Source: Liolophura sinensis (taxonomy: Eukaryota; Mollusca; Polyplacophora; Chitonida; Chitonidae). Taken from it: DNA of 64,000 nt. Made by a program: the position numbers and the translations under genes. Below, piece after piece: positions 34,470-47,820 of this stretch. Location of the stretch: the NCBI RefSeq assembly GCF_032854445.1, contig NC_088301.1, forward strand, positions 44,451,116-44,515,115, read 5' to 3'. The notes below the pieces were generated by a model. That model was not told the DNA's origin, searched no databases, and worked only from the letters and a program-made list of their open reading frames with translations. Numbering within the stretch: position 1 is the stretch's first letter; each line of letters opens with the position of its first letter.

Positions 34470-34640
34470 ATTCATTCTAACTGTTCATTCGAATGCAACT
34501 CACACGCTCTCTATCACAACAGATTAGCAGAATTAGTTCAAAAAAGGCAGTGATGGTACATGCAATTTATTACACGTTAACGGTATAGAATTACTCATCA
34601 TGCTATGCTGTCATCAAATTCAATAGACAATGTAAGGTAT
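34470..34640 (+). repeat. dispersed repeat copy
   Basis: 'ttctaactgttcatt', 'agcagaattagttcaaaaaa' and 'gcagtgatggtac', then 'gaattactcatcatgct', parallel 33361-33465 and 35090-35220. Confidence 0.55.
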
Positions 34641-34989
34641 ACAATGTCAGGATCTTTAATATCTCATCCAACAAAACATTCTCATCGAAAGAACATTCCT
34701 GGTTTCTGGTCCTATGTTTCAAATATAGGCCTACAGTAGTATTTATTTCCTCCATCTAATGGATTGTTAGGGGTGTATCGGCATCAATGCTTATACGCCA
34801 ATTCATGGCACTTGAATAAACAGTTGTAACTGAAGCTCGCAGCTGTTTGGTATTAGGTCTGGGTTTATTGTTGAAATTTAATTTAGATATTTAGGCCTAG
34901 TAACAGATATTCGAATACCAGCTGTAGGCCATATTGGTCGGTCCTGCTTAATAATCACAGTATAATTAAGACGTACAGCATAGAGGGGA

Positions 34990-35220
34990 CAACCGAGAGC
35001 AGGGACGACAGTGTGATAGCTGGCAAATGGTCACACTTAACCCGTGAAAAATGCCTTCTTGTCAATTTATCTCAGTCAGGGTGTTATTCTAACTGTTCGT
35101 GTAAATGAATAAATAGCAGCACTATGGACAAGCGGAATTAGGTTTAAAAAATGCAGTGATGTTAATTGCAATTGATCGATCGTCATTGGTAAAGAAATAC
35201 ACAAAATGCTGATTTTCACC
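34990..35220 (+). repeat. dispersed repeat copy
   Basis: 'gatagctggcaaatggtca', 'ttctaactgttcgtgtaa' and 'gcagtgatgttaattgcaat' parallel 30660-30760 and 34470-34620. Confidence 0.55.
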
Positions 35221-35385
35221 AATTTTTTGAACAATGTTTCAACACTCATTCCTGGTATGGTATGTAAAAATCTACATTACGGAGAGGAAAATAGTTTTTT
35301 CAACTGCCACTGTAAATGCTTAAATGCCATAGCGTGCTCCAATTATCACAGTGTCGTTGCCACTCTGGTTTACACTCTACACAGA

Positions 35386-35638
35386 GACCTCCGTGGCTCA
35401 GTCCGTTAGCGCGCTAGCGCAGCGTAATGACCCAGGAGCCTCTCACCAATGCGGTCGCTGTGAGGTCAAGTCCAACTCATGTTGGCTTCCTCTCCGGCCG
35501 TAATTGGGAAGATCTGCCAGCAACCTGTGGATGGTCGTGGGTACCGGGGGATTCATTAATGCTGGCCACCGTCGTATAAGAGAAATATTCTTGAGTACGC
35601 CATAAAACACAAATCAAATAAATAAATAAATCAAATAA
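35386..35638 (+). mobile_element. SINE (family A), full length
   Basis: A box TGGCTCAGTCCG (35393-35404), B box region tgaggtcaagtcc (35461-35473), body 'ggccgtaattgggaag', 3' end 'gagtacgccataaaacac', AAAT tail. Flanks acactctacac and acactctctacac look like a target-site duplication altered by 2 bp. Confidence 0.9.
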
Positions 35639-36629
35639 ACACTCTCTACACTGCCCGTTTTTTATAATAGGGTATAACTTGTCAAAAATAAGTGTCTCGT
35701 ATAACTGTATTTTGGTTGCAAATATTTATGTCAAGAGACAATCGTATACCAGCCGTCAACTAAAATGGACATTGTGTGTTAGTAATCGCAAGACCAGTTT
35801 TCAAAACAACGGACAGCACAAATTCCCAAAGAACTGGGAATATACATAAAGCAAAAATTGTGACAGATTCATACATAGAGATTTTCAGTGAATGCGGAAG
35901 GGCACAATGAATGCTCTAGGCGAATGTATTGCATACGTATCTAAACGTGTACCATGCTAGATCAGAAGGTTCGTTCGTCAAAATATTTATTTAAGTTTTG
36001 ATCCATCAATACAATGGATATCTGACGTGGCGATTTTATTCAACACGACCCTTATACTTCTTCTGTATCTTCTGTAATATTTGTTACGTTTTCTTGACAT
36101 AGATCCCTATAAACTGAGTATTACTTCCATAGGCAGTTAGTCATGCTTAAGTCTCGTCTATAGAAAACACCCACGAAAACATACATTATATAAATACCAT
36201 AATTCAACATAAGGCTACATACATATAGTCTCCAGTTGAAAGGAATTACACCATTATCAAAAGAGAACACGTTAAGGAATTTAGACAGTTTAATATAAGC
36301 AATGTTTTACGACACTCAAAAAGAATGTAAGCGTCATTTTGTATTTGACTGGCCTTAGTCATGAATTTACTCTAAAAGAGCCATTAGTCAGTTTTATGTG
36401 TGTAGGATCTATAACCTCAAGTCCGACATTGGCATACCACTATAATAAAATGAAGCGGCGTCATAAGTAGATAATCGCTCAGTTTATTTTTACCAATAAG
36501 AGCGTGTTTGGTATATATTAGTATCAAAATATGGATAATTTTCAATTCCAAAATAATCCATTTTGTCATAAAGACACCTGAATGAATCCCCCGGTACCTG
36601 GCACACATACTTACTAATAGCCAAAACGA

Positions 36630-37100
36630 GAGCTGGATTTGAATCTGTGTCACTTATGACCAGGATCCGATCGCAGCTGAGGCAGTCAAGCGAATGACCC
36701 ATTGATATTTAACAATGATTTAGACAAAAATATAGCATTTATTGTAAAACAGAAGCGGTTATTAGTCTCCAGGAAGCTGTGTATATCAATATCAATCCTT
36801 TAAAGGAGACAAACCTTTAAACATTCAGAATCCCTAGCTGAATAATTTGGGAACTGTACAGAAGAGAAGAAGTCTGCTTCAGCCATGGTCCTTCATGAAA
36901 AATTAGAATAAAACCTTAAGTTCCGGATATACTCTCCCTGCTATATTAATTTATTTTATTCATTTGATTGGAATTTTACGTAGCACTCATGAATATGTCG
37001 CTTACACAGCATTATGATGGGAGGAAACCGGGCAGAGCTCGAGAGAAACTCATGACCATCCGAACGTTGCTGGTTGACCTTCCTAGGTATGACCAATGAG
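36630..37100 (-). mobile_element. SINE pieces, reverse
   Basis: 36950-37100 is a clear family A 3' half in reverse ('attatgatgggaggaaaccg', 'ggttgaccttcctagg'). 36630-36705 has a reversed B box (ctggatttgaatctg), the head of another tRNA-derived copy. Confidence 0.65.
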
Positions 37101-40100
37101 GACATGAGCTACTTTCCATTCGGTAGTTTTTTATCTTTACATTTACTGGCCGAAAGGTTTTAATTGTTTCAACTCTCATCAATACCCCAGGAGTTGAATG
37201 TGACATTGTTTCAGGGGGGTTTGTTTCCCCCAGTCGACTACCCACTTCCCACTCGCATATAGCCCACACGGCCGTTACAGATTTGCAATTTGCAATGGTG
37301 ACAAATACAAATAAGGTAAACAGCTTACATTTTCGATGTTTACGATATTCGGCGAAAGCTGCTATAAGTGGCGGTATGAGTGAAGCTTGGGAGGAAAGGT
37401 CTAGTGCAGTGAAAAACCTGATACACTAAACAGTCCTTACACGTTTTACGCAGTAAGATTATAACGTGTATTTTTCTGTTTAGTTAGCCCTTTACATTCC
37501 ACTGCGCATTTATTGACCGTTGACCACGAATTTACAGTTCACCCTTACAATATCCACTTTACTATGTTAGAGGATATACGGTACATAGTCTACTGTTGGG
37601 AACGTTGTAATAATCCTGGCATATCTGTACAATGTTCCAATAATACAGTTTGGTTTAAAGACGACATCAACAATATGGCATCAGCCTATCAACTCAGTTA
37701 TCTCCCCTGCACCATGGCCCTTTGATCGGCAGTAGTTTGGTCCAAGAACAATGAAGTATGTCATGACTGTAGGGAGGCCAGTGTGGTGCTGGAAGATGTC
37801 CAAGTTGCTACCATTTAAGCGTTTATACGCACAGTTGAAACCCATAAACAGATAATATTTGCTAACCATTAAACAGTGCTCTCTGCCCTGGGTTTTCTCT
37901 TTTGTGTCCCATTTATATCATACATCTGCATACTTACCACATACATGCTTAGCGATGCATGAATATTTTAAGACTTCGAAATTCAGCATTAAAAATAACT
38001 CTATTGGGAGCTAGCGTTTGGAACTAATGTAACCAGTCGTCTAAAATATGGGCAGAGCCTCTGGCACGCAGCTTTATAAACGCTTAACCCGACTAGATGT
38101 CCTATATTGGTCGTGCTGGAGTAGATTGTCACGTTGGATACATAAATAGCTGCAATCACATCGCAACTGAGATACATATATTGTTATCCACAACTTTCAA
38201 ACTAGCATGGTACAAGATTTTGATACTGATTTTATTCACTCGCCTTGAACATTTCTTGCGCCTTCCCAATATCAGCGGAAAATGTTGACTGCTTCTCTTT
38301 GCATGATTCCGTCTTGATTTCATACTTCGTATATACTTTCTTTGTTCTTTGTTGAGTTTGTGTGGATCGTTATTTTGGTAATATTTGGTATAAGAATGTC
38401 TGTTTTAACGCTTAGTTTCTAACTGCAAAGCCATGAAACAGTCAAGTGATCAAATGAATGACCATGAAGACACGTAGACAAAATGACTACATACAAGATA
38501 TTTTAGTCTGTATTCATAATTTAAGCACCAATTTCGCCAGATTATATTAAGGAGCAATTAACTGTCATTTAGCACCTTGTTTTCGATCCGTCTCAGTGTA
38601 GGTTAAGACGTATAGTATATAAATTGTATTTACAAAGGGAGAAGATCAACATATATTCTCACTGTAGAATTAGCTCGAGGTAATAATCCACCAAAGTTCC
38701 ACAACTGTCATAAAAGATTCTCTTCTTACCGTGAACAAAAGGCTCGAACTTAGCATTTGACTTAACTTTGTTCAGTGAGATGGGTGACTAATTACAACGG
38801 GTACTACGTTTAAATGTGAGCTGTATTTTAGTTAACCACATAAATCACATATCAAAAACAAACAAACAAACAAACAAAAAAAAATAAAAAATACGGTGTA
38901 TTTTTACTCTTGATAAATGCATTAGGCCAAAATTTGGCTTAAGCAAGATTGTATTTCGTATTGAATTGCGTCCATATTCCAACATTGTGATAAATGAAAA
39001 TACAATGCGTTGTATCGTGTTGTAAAGAAAGGCGATCTTAACCATATAGGTACCTGACAGGCTTCCTGTCTTAATTAAGGTTTTAAAGCTGGATTTATCA
39101 GAGCCAAAATCTAAACTGTACACCAGGTTATCAAAACTATTGGTGCTCTGCTTCGAACTTGTCATATATCCATCGTGCCGAATTTACTCAATATGTATAT
39201 ATGTGCATATAACCCTGGGTTAAGTGGAATTTGACACATTTATGAAACTGAAAGCAGGGGATTCTTGGCACTTCACTAAATCTGACTCTGCGTAGAATTA
39301 CAGATACAACGTAAAATTTTAAGAAACTTATAGAATTAAGTAACAATTTAGAGTGAAGACCTTTCTCAGTAAATGAAATTGGCCGAAGCTTGATCATAGT
39401 AGTATTCTGGTAACATATGTTAAAATAGTATAGTTACAATCATATGTAACACCTGGTGCAGATCTAAGCAAAACCATCAGAGTTTAAGAACATATACACT
39501 TGTAAGCTCTGAACATTTACAATAAAAATCTTATGTTGCACGAACCAATGAAGAAGGCAGTTATGTCATGTATATACTACCGAGTACAAATTCAACGTTC
39601 TCTGGAAAAGTTTCAACCAAGCATGATATATTCCGTTGTTGTAAAACAGGTTATTAATCACGTAGAGCGTTCTAGAGTTCATGCCGTGCTTTGAAATGAC
39701 ACATTCGACAGGTGGAAGATTATCATCAACATGCCATCTCGACTGAATTTAAATTTTCTGCTTATGGAAGCCTTCTGTCAACAATCTGTTGAAGGGTTTG
39801 TTCTCATTTTGTGGATACGGCCTTAATTGTTAAGTTTCCAAATATGTTAGCAACAATGAACAATATATCTTATGTACCAGGGTATTTATTTCATTTAATT
39901 TCAGTTGCATGGTTAGCCGAAATGAAGCGGTCAAGTGATTAAATGAATGATCATTTGTTTAATTGTGCAAAGTAAGGCAGTGGACGATAACACTTCAAAC
40001 GGTTTTCCAATTGGGTCTACCTTATAATTAGAAGAGAAAAAAAAAGCCCATAAAATATATCGTTTGTAGATTTCAGTTTAGCACTTCGTATAGCGTGTTT

Positions 40101-40689
40101 TGAAAAAAAAAAACCTGTATAAAATCACCAAGCTGCAGATATCAGTAAAGTATGTGTGGACGAAAAGATCAATAACATGACTTTCTCACGATTATTTATG
40201 CGAAAATTAATAAAGAAAAAATTACGAGGGGTCAGTTTGTACTTTTTGTGACCTGACGTTTTCTGTGTTTTTTTTTTATGGATGTACCTACATTGAATTG
40301 GTATATCCCTGTAAATGAGACAGGTGAAATCGTACTGGGTCGTGGGTATCAGCTGCATACCTGAAAAGTTGTTTACAATCTTCACAGGCACTCAGCTGAC
40401 CCCTCCGGATGAGCCCAAGCCGTCACAGTGAGCGATCAGCTCTACAGGACAGAATACTAATGAAGCGCATATGATCTGCACTAATTATAGACAACATGCC
40501 GGAACAGCTGAAATGTGGATCTCTACATTCCCAGACGTGCGCCACACTACGAGATTAAAATTCATAATAGTTTGATTTCTAGAGGACACGTACTATATGT
40601 ATATAGTGATGAGAGTTTTCCCAACCATTCCCCAAATTTTTCACTTATTCAGCAGGTTTAAAGATCTACAAAACATAGTCCCCAGAGTA

Positions 40690-40830
40690 AGCCCTTCGCC
40701 ATGTTCTTGACAAAATTTTGACTAAAGGTCACAGCACCCTGGATTCGAACCTGAGACCTCATGGATCGGGTGTCGATCAGCAGGGACAAGAATAACCCTC
40801 GTATGAATGAACCCAGCATGCGGCCTCTTG
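40690..40830 (-). mobile_element. tRNA-derived SINE head, reverse, degenerate
   Basis: 'ggattcgaacctgagacctc' is a reversed B box with the flanks usual for tRNA-related SINEs. The body is not recognised. Confidence 0.4.
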
Positions 40831-43800
40831 GCATATTTACAGTTAAATGTGTTTTGGTGCGATATCTTTTAAACCAATAAAATTTTCAAGCGTTAAGGTG
40901 ATAAACTCAATATGCACTTCGTTGCTTTAGCTACAAAAATAATCTGTTTTTCTGATAAATGCACATAAGCTGGAACTTCCATGCCCCTCTTCACTTCATT
41001 TTAACATTACACTAAATAAATCTACCATAATGAATTGGAATATATAACCTCAAAAATTAATTTCATGTTTATTTCAAATTTGTAAGTACGTAATATTTAG
41101 GATATAAAAGATCTTCAGCATTAGATATAAAAGACTTTTTACAGAAAGACATCACAGCGTATGTCTAGGCCATAACGTATTAAGCCGCAGATACAAATTA
41201 CAAGCAAACGACTATCGTCAAAGAGGCATAAACACTGATAAAAAGTGCCAACTCTTGATTGGAGTGATAAGTTCTGTATTCCTTCCTGACAAGCTGAAGA
41301 TATCAGCATCTAATTCATTACAGTAATTAACTCGTACAGGGACAGCCTTTCAGATGTAATAGTACAGGTCGACTCCGCTAGAGTACGGAGTAGGCCTGCA
41401 TATATCCATCATTCTGTGGAATAGTGTAACATAAAATTGGGCTCAGGGTCATGCGCGTTTCCTATACTTTCATCTTTTCAACTTTCTTCACCTCAATTGT
41501 AAGATTACGTCTGTGACTAAGCCTTCGTACTACATGATACAGTGATACCATATGCATCCATCTGTATGACACCCCATGCATAAAGCTATGCTATTTTCCT
41601 ATGTATATAATGTGGTGGACTATATGCACTGCAGTGTGCCCACTGTGCTGCGACCACTCACGGTATATACAGACACAATAAATATGAGCTGTGTTTACTT
41701 GCCAAGTATCACAATCATCAACCCAAACATTCATAAATATTACAAATGAAAACGGGCATTTAGATTCAATAAGAGGAAGGCAGATGCTCTCATTAAAACC
41801 AACTAGAATTACACAAACTGCATAAATGTAAGGTAACATGTGAAAGAGGACCCCTCCAAATAAGATTTCAAATTTTAATTAAGATAAATGTATTTCGCCC
41901 TTAATTTTTTTGCAGCTATTCATATGAATATACGATTATTTGATTCTTTAACGCGTGTAGTTGCCTTTGCTGAAGGTTAGACGGTGCAAATGGTTGTGCA
42001 AGCAGCATAGGGTTTGAACCCACACCATCATCTATTACCCCTGGGGCACAACCCTCTCCCTTTCATATTAGTAGCTTGAAGTGTACAAATAAAAGGATGC
42101 CTAAACAGGTGTATGTTAGCCAAAACTCGGCGGAATTCGACATAAAATTGAAACATTAGAGACTAATAAAGAACTTCGTATGTATCGTAACCTTAAGTTA
42201 ACAAGTTAAGCCGAAGAAAGCCTTATACATACATGTAGGTATTATTAATAGTATACATCGGAACAATTAGCCGGGGATGGTGGTATAGAGAAATGGAGAA
42301 ATTCCAGAAAATTTCGTCCTGTATAGAGTAGCATTATGCACCTGTAGAGATCAATATACTCACTGCTAAGTGCAGGTTGTTTAGCCCCCGTGTTAGAAAA
42401 AAAAGCTCCCCATGGTAATTTACCTGCATGCCTGAAGAATTTTTATAGCTATAGTCAGTATATTAAAGGCTTAAAGACTACATGCAGCATGGAGAGTAAA
42501 ACCAGAACAGTAACGACAAACCCAAGTATTTTGGAGTTTATAACCGACACACAACTCTCATAACTCAATATTTTTTAAAAATGGTTATTTTTAGAAATTG
42601 TAAAAGGTAGAATAATTTTGCAAATAACAAATTCATACTTTCAGTGTTTTTGAACGCTTTCTCAGGCTTTTTAACATGCAGGCTTTGTGAATAATAAATG
42701 GAAATATAGTTATATGGCGGCGTTGTCAACATCCGATGTTTACACAAACCAAAACAATCCTTTTAATGATCCTTTAACCTGTCTCATCGTACGTCACAGA
42801 TTATGTCCTTAATATTAAGTAGTTTGTATAATATTGGCACCTCAGAGGCTGTCAGAAATCTTCCTTTTTTCCCTTTCTTTTTTTCTTGTACATAATTGCT
42901 GCAGCTTAATTCGACTATCTCCCGTTGTGCTGCTCAAGTGTGCGCCATCACGAGTTGAAGCATTCTCAAAAATAAATAAGAGTAGCCGATGTTAAAAACA
43001 TTCTTTGAAAAAAGTGGACGTTTTGGTCGCATTCTCCTTGCATCTGTGTGTATCTACATCTAACAGCAACCCGATACTAGATGTGAATTCCACTTGATGA
43101 TAAACTGCTATCTCGTGAAATTAAGCTATAACGCATCGCAGATGTTTCTAATATAGATAAGAGTGGAAGAAACGTTTTATTTATTTCCCGGCCAACATTC
43201 GGAAACTGTTGTCGTGAGTTGGAACTTAAATGCACAAGTGTTTAATGTGATTCCTGCCACGGAGGCGCACATGACTCGTGCCAGCAGCGATATGCACTTA
43301 TCTTTTGCATCAACTTCGAGAATTATCAGATCATCGGAATGGAGGCAAAGATCTCTTACATATATCTGATGTCAAGGGCTGCACTATCGCTCGACTATCT
43401 AGTTTATTCCACGGTTTACGAGATTATAAACTTTGTCGTCCACCAAAAACAGAAGTGAGTGCACCTTTCTAACACACTTTGTCGCTAACATAAATCATGA
43501 ATGGAATAACGTTCCGTAATCGGCACAACTGTTAATACCACCCGTTCCTCGGCACACGCGCCGGTATGATGAAAATACGCTTTTTCCGTGTTTCATTCAT
43601 ATGGTTGAAACAAAAATCTCTTCGTGGTCCAAATATTTCAATATCGCACTACATATTTCCCAAAGTGTACACATTTTTTCAAATACATGTACGTAAAAAG
43701 GATTATCTTTCGATATCGTGAGATGTCTTTTACAATATTTTGGAGTTCTTTTCTTTACTTTTTTGGTATAAAAGTCCTTTGTCGACTGACAAATTGATGT

Positions 43801-45532
43801 CTAAATATGGTCAGGTAGACACGTCATTTGCGATCGTCTTGCGACAGCAAACTATCCATTGTGTTTTCATTATCAGAGAATGTTTCAGATCATTAGATAC
43901 AAGCCCAAGCGTGTGAACCTTCGCTCTTGCTAAACGAGACATGGATTAGTCTTTCACGACTGATTATCCTTCATGGCTGAATGGTATTCGACAAATTGTC
44001 CTCTGTGAGCGAAGTGGCATTCTTATACAACTACACCATAGTTGAGCAGTGGTTAGAGTAAATAACCGTGAAGAATGAGTAGGGTATTTTCGCTGCGAGT
44101 GATCAACGATCCGCTTTATCACACCAATTTCTAATCTATTTCTTAAGGATATCGGACAGGTACAGATGGGTAAAATGAAATGTGCAGTACTTCTTAGATT
44201 ATCTAAAAAAGAAATCTTAATTATTTTTATCTGAGCGGAAAAATACACTGTTGAACTATAATTATCACTTGTTTCTAACAACTATTCGAAAGGAAAAACA
44301 CAGGTTTGTAGACCTGTGTTTTAAACATAAAATGTGGACATTTGCGTCACTAGTATACACTTGAAGGGTCTATGGCATTTTAAACTACATTTATAAGTAC
44401 CCACATCGAAACGTATCTTCGCTCAAAGAGCCTTTACTGGCGCCGGTTATAGGATTTTACCGCCGCTGCATCTGGCATGTTGTCATTTTCTGTATCAAAG
44501 GAAGACGGAGTGCAATTCTGCTGGAGCGAACTGACCCAAACTAATGGATCGGTTAGCAAGTTGATCCGTAAATTTCATAAAATAAATTGCCTGTCAAAAG
44601 ACAGAGGGGCCTTTCTTCATATTTCTTATGAAAGTCTCCATCCAGTTATAACTGGAAACAATAGAGAGCAAATCAGCGACGTTAAAATGGTAATCAATAT
44701 GTATGGCTATAGGATTGTTGGTGAGCGAAGCGGAAAATTCGCTTCAAAAGAAGAATCCCGATCAGTGATCTCCGACCGACCGAGGGAGCGAAATTAGCGC
44801 GTTTTGTTGCTTTTAATATCCACTTTTCGGCGCATCACATACAACGATTTCTTACGCGTGACGGAACACCAATGCACACGAGAACCGCAAGGGACGCAGG
44901 GGTCGCAGTCTTTTTTCTTCACTCCACCAAAATGCCCAACTGGCCGTCAAAACGTCTTGACGGAGTGTCCCGGCTATAATCCGAAATTGTTACAAGGAAA
45001 CTCGAAGGGATTAGTGGTCGGCTTTTGACCTTGTACCTCACATCTTGTTCTCCTTTTGGCAAGCCATCTGTCCTGTGCAAAGGCAACAGTTCTGAAGTAC
45101 CTGATTACACGTGTCAGCGACTCGTACAAGGTGCTAAGGAACACGGAAAACAAAGCTCTATAATACCTCTTTAAATAGCCGTAGCCTACAAAAGGCTTCA
45201 CCAAAACTCCGTCGACTTAAGGACAACTCAACAAAAGGACACGAAACCACTCATCGGCACGTGTATTATCATTACAATTATCCACCAGCTCAAGAGATGT
45301 TTCCCTCATAAATAAAGGAGACGGTTATAGAAATGGCCACCTCAGAAATCCCAAGGGTGTTCGACCATTCACAGTATCCTTGCCACATGCCGGTTTTAAA
45401 CACATCGTAAAAGCAAAGATATTGTTATATCGTTAGCTAAAGATTTATTGAGTTTATAATACTGACTTTATGCAATGATACCACATACTGGAATCTAGTA
45501 TATAAACACACTATAGTATGTATATATACAAC

Positions 45533-45794
45533 GGGGCCTCCGTGGCTCAGTTGGTTAGCGCGGTAGCGCAGCGTAATGACCAAGGAGTCTCTCACCAATG
45601 CGGTCTCTGTGAGTTCAAGTCCAGCTCATGCTGGCTTTCTCTCCGGCCGTATGTGAGAAGGTATGCCAGCAACCTGCGGATGGTCGTGGGTTTCCCCCGG
45701 GCTCTGCCCGGTTTCCGCCCACCATAATGCTGGCCGCCGTGGTATAATTGAAATATTCTTGAGTACGGCGTAAAACACCAATCAAAAAAATATA
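45533..45794 (+). mobile_element. SINE (family A), full length with perfect 12-bp target-site duplication
   Basis: A box TGGCTCAGTTGG (45543-45554), B box region gagttcaagtcc (45611-45622), body 'aacctgcggatggtcgtggg' and 'ataatgctggccgccg', tail 'gtacggcgtaaaacaccaat'. Flanked by tatatatacaac at 45521-45532 and again at 45795-45806. Best reference copy in the window and probably young. Confidence 0.95.
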
Positions 45795-47430
45795 TATATA
45801 TACAACAAACAGGATTTTACCAAAACGACGAGTATGCTAAGGGAGGTGTTACAATGAATGCTTAAAACAAGCAATTTGAAAACGTTCCTTACAGCGGAAT
45901 GAGTCCACAGAATAATAAATATATGCAAAGTCCACAAAACCGCCATAATAAAAAGTTCATCGGCATGTAACTTGTTTCCCAGTTTCAGTTCAGAAAAATA
46001 CAACCATTTAAACGAAAACCTTAGAACACACTGCGGTCCGATCTCGATTTGTAAGTCGTCACGGTGAAGCTATACATCAAGTTTCTATTCGAATAATATT
46101 GCAAACATTTTTGAAAAACAGTCCGAAAAATTATTTTGTCGGCGACTGGCAGGCAGGGAATAAACCTATCGTCCTCTCCGGTATCGGTCAATGGAGAGTA
46201 ATTAGAAATGCCAACAAGTTGAACGAAAAATGCTTACTGGTTGTGAAAAAAGTTATATTATTGGCTAGATGTCTTATTATAGAATTCATAAAAATGAAGG
46301 AAAAGGTGCGTAAAGGTATACATTCAAAACAATTGCCAACAGGAAGCTTTGTCTTAAAAGCATGACATTTATTGTTTGTCAGCAGTTTCTGGTGTCCTAA
46401 GCTCTCCGTGTTTTTGGATTAAGTAGACGACTTTCCACGCATGAATGTTTAAGTGAACATCTTTATTTAAGCATTGCATTGAACTAAAATCTAATGGTTT
46501 TATCTGTTATAATTCTCAGAATTGTTTATTTACATGCCGTACTTCTAAAACCATTCTTTTTGTCTGGACTGCATTATAAAATTACACTTTTTTCTCAGCC
46601 CGTCTGACCATGGTAGTTTTATATATCAATCACAGAAGGCAAACACCTGACTAGCATTCACACATGTCGTGTGCATAAACAATGCTGGAATTAGCCAAGA
46701 TTCAACAAAACTGTCTCCCGTACATTAACCCGGGTAATAATTCAGTGTTTGTATATGCCAACTCAGTCACAACATCCAGTCCAAATTCTAGTATAATTGT
46801 TAAAGTCAATGGGTGGTCAAAAAACCCCCACAAAATAAATGTTACAAAAAATATTGCTGTCAGGATGAATTTGATTGTGATGCAACTTGGAAAGAATGTG
46901 TTGATAGACTGGAATTAAGACTGTCGTAATCATGTGAATTTCAAGTGGTGTTAGTTTCTCGCTTGTCATATCAGACTAAGCAGAACTGGGCTTGTGGGGT
47001 GTAATATTTGGTGCACATGGCACGACTTAAAACAGCCGAACTAAAAGATATGATTGCTGCGTATTGGATTGCGACTATGTAAATTATTACTGAGAAGATT
47101 CAAGGGTTGGATCATTTGATGACCACGTGAATCCCTGCTGCGTGACAGAGCAGACGACAAGCAACAGACATCACATGTCGTGCAGGCGCGCGGGGGAATC
47201 TACTGCTCAAGTCTTCAGGCATCAGAAATGAAGTGACCGCTTATCATGCGAGAGTGAAAATGTGGTTATGATAGACTTTGACAAGTCGTGCTTTTCGAAT
47301 TTCCACGCTTTTCCAGACACAACCTCTATTCGGATCAAACAACTGATGTCTAAGTGAACCTGTTTGCGTGGGTTAACGTTGTGGTCAGAATTGCCTTGCT
47401 TGATATTTGGACATTCTCCCCTGCAGGGTT

Positions 47431-47472
47431 GGGGGATTGGGCGGGGGGGGGGGGGGGGTGGGGGGGGGGCGG
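47431..47472 (+). repeat. G-rich tract (G16 T G10)
   Basis: Long interrupted G run, quadruplex-capable. It produces a spurious poly-proline reading frame on the other strand. Confidence 0.9.
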
Positions 47473-47714
47473 CATCATGTATTCCCCCCAAACCTGTTAA
47501 TAAACCGAACATGAAATACGTCTAACACTCTAACACTCACAGCCACATAGAGGAGAAAACACGATGTTCGAAACTTTATAGACTGGTGAAACACGAGGCG
47601 GATCAGTTATGAATTCCTCATAAAAAATGCTACACACACTACGCTTCAAAAGAGATCAAGGTGTGTCACAGGCCGAACCTAAATTTTATGTATATATACA
47701 TATATACATATTTT

Positions 47715-47820
47715 TATTTATTTATTTTTTTATTTATTTATTTATTTATTTATTTGATTGTTGTTTTACACCGTACTCAAGAACCAGCCAAGGAAACCAA
47801 CATGAGCTGGACTTGAACCA
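47715..47820 (-). mobile_element. SINE (family A) with large internal deletion, reverse
   Basis: TTTATTTATT run, 'gattgttgttttacaccg', 'tactcaaga', then directly 'ccaacatgagctggacttga', which in intact copies lies about 120 bp further on. Confidence 0.65.

Larger units (their letters stand above)
35640..45520. other. gene-poor region
   Basis: No exon with supported splice sites found. AT-rich, short open frames only. Besides the SINE pieces listed, I see homopolymer A and T runs and simple AAAC repeats (about 38850-38890). Confidence 0.35.

Noticed and set aside
45533-45625. tRNA gene
   Set aside because: A and B boxes are present, but there is no cloverleaf 3' half or acceptor stem; it is the head of a SINE. 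The same holds for 35386, 33790, 54010-54100 and 57658.
47222-47512. Minus-strand frame with a poly-proline stretch
   Set aside because: Translation of the reverse of the G tract; no other protein character.
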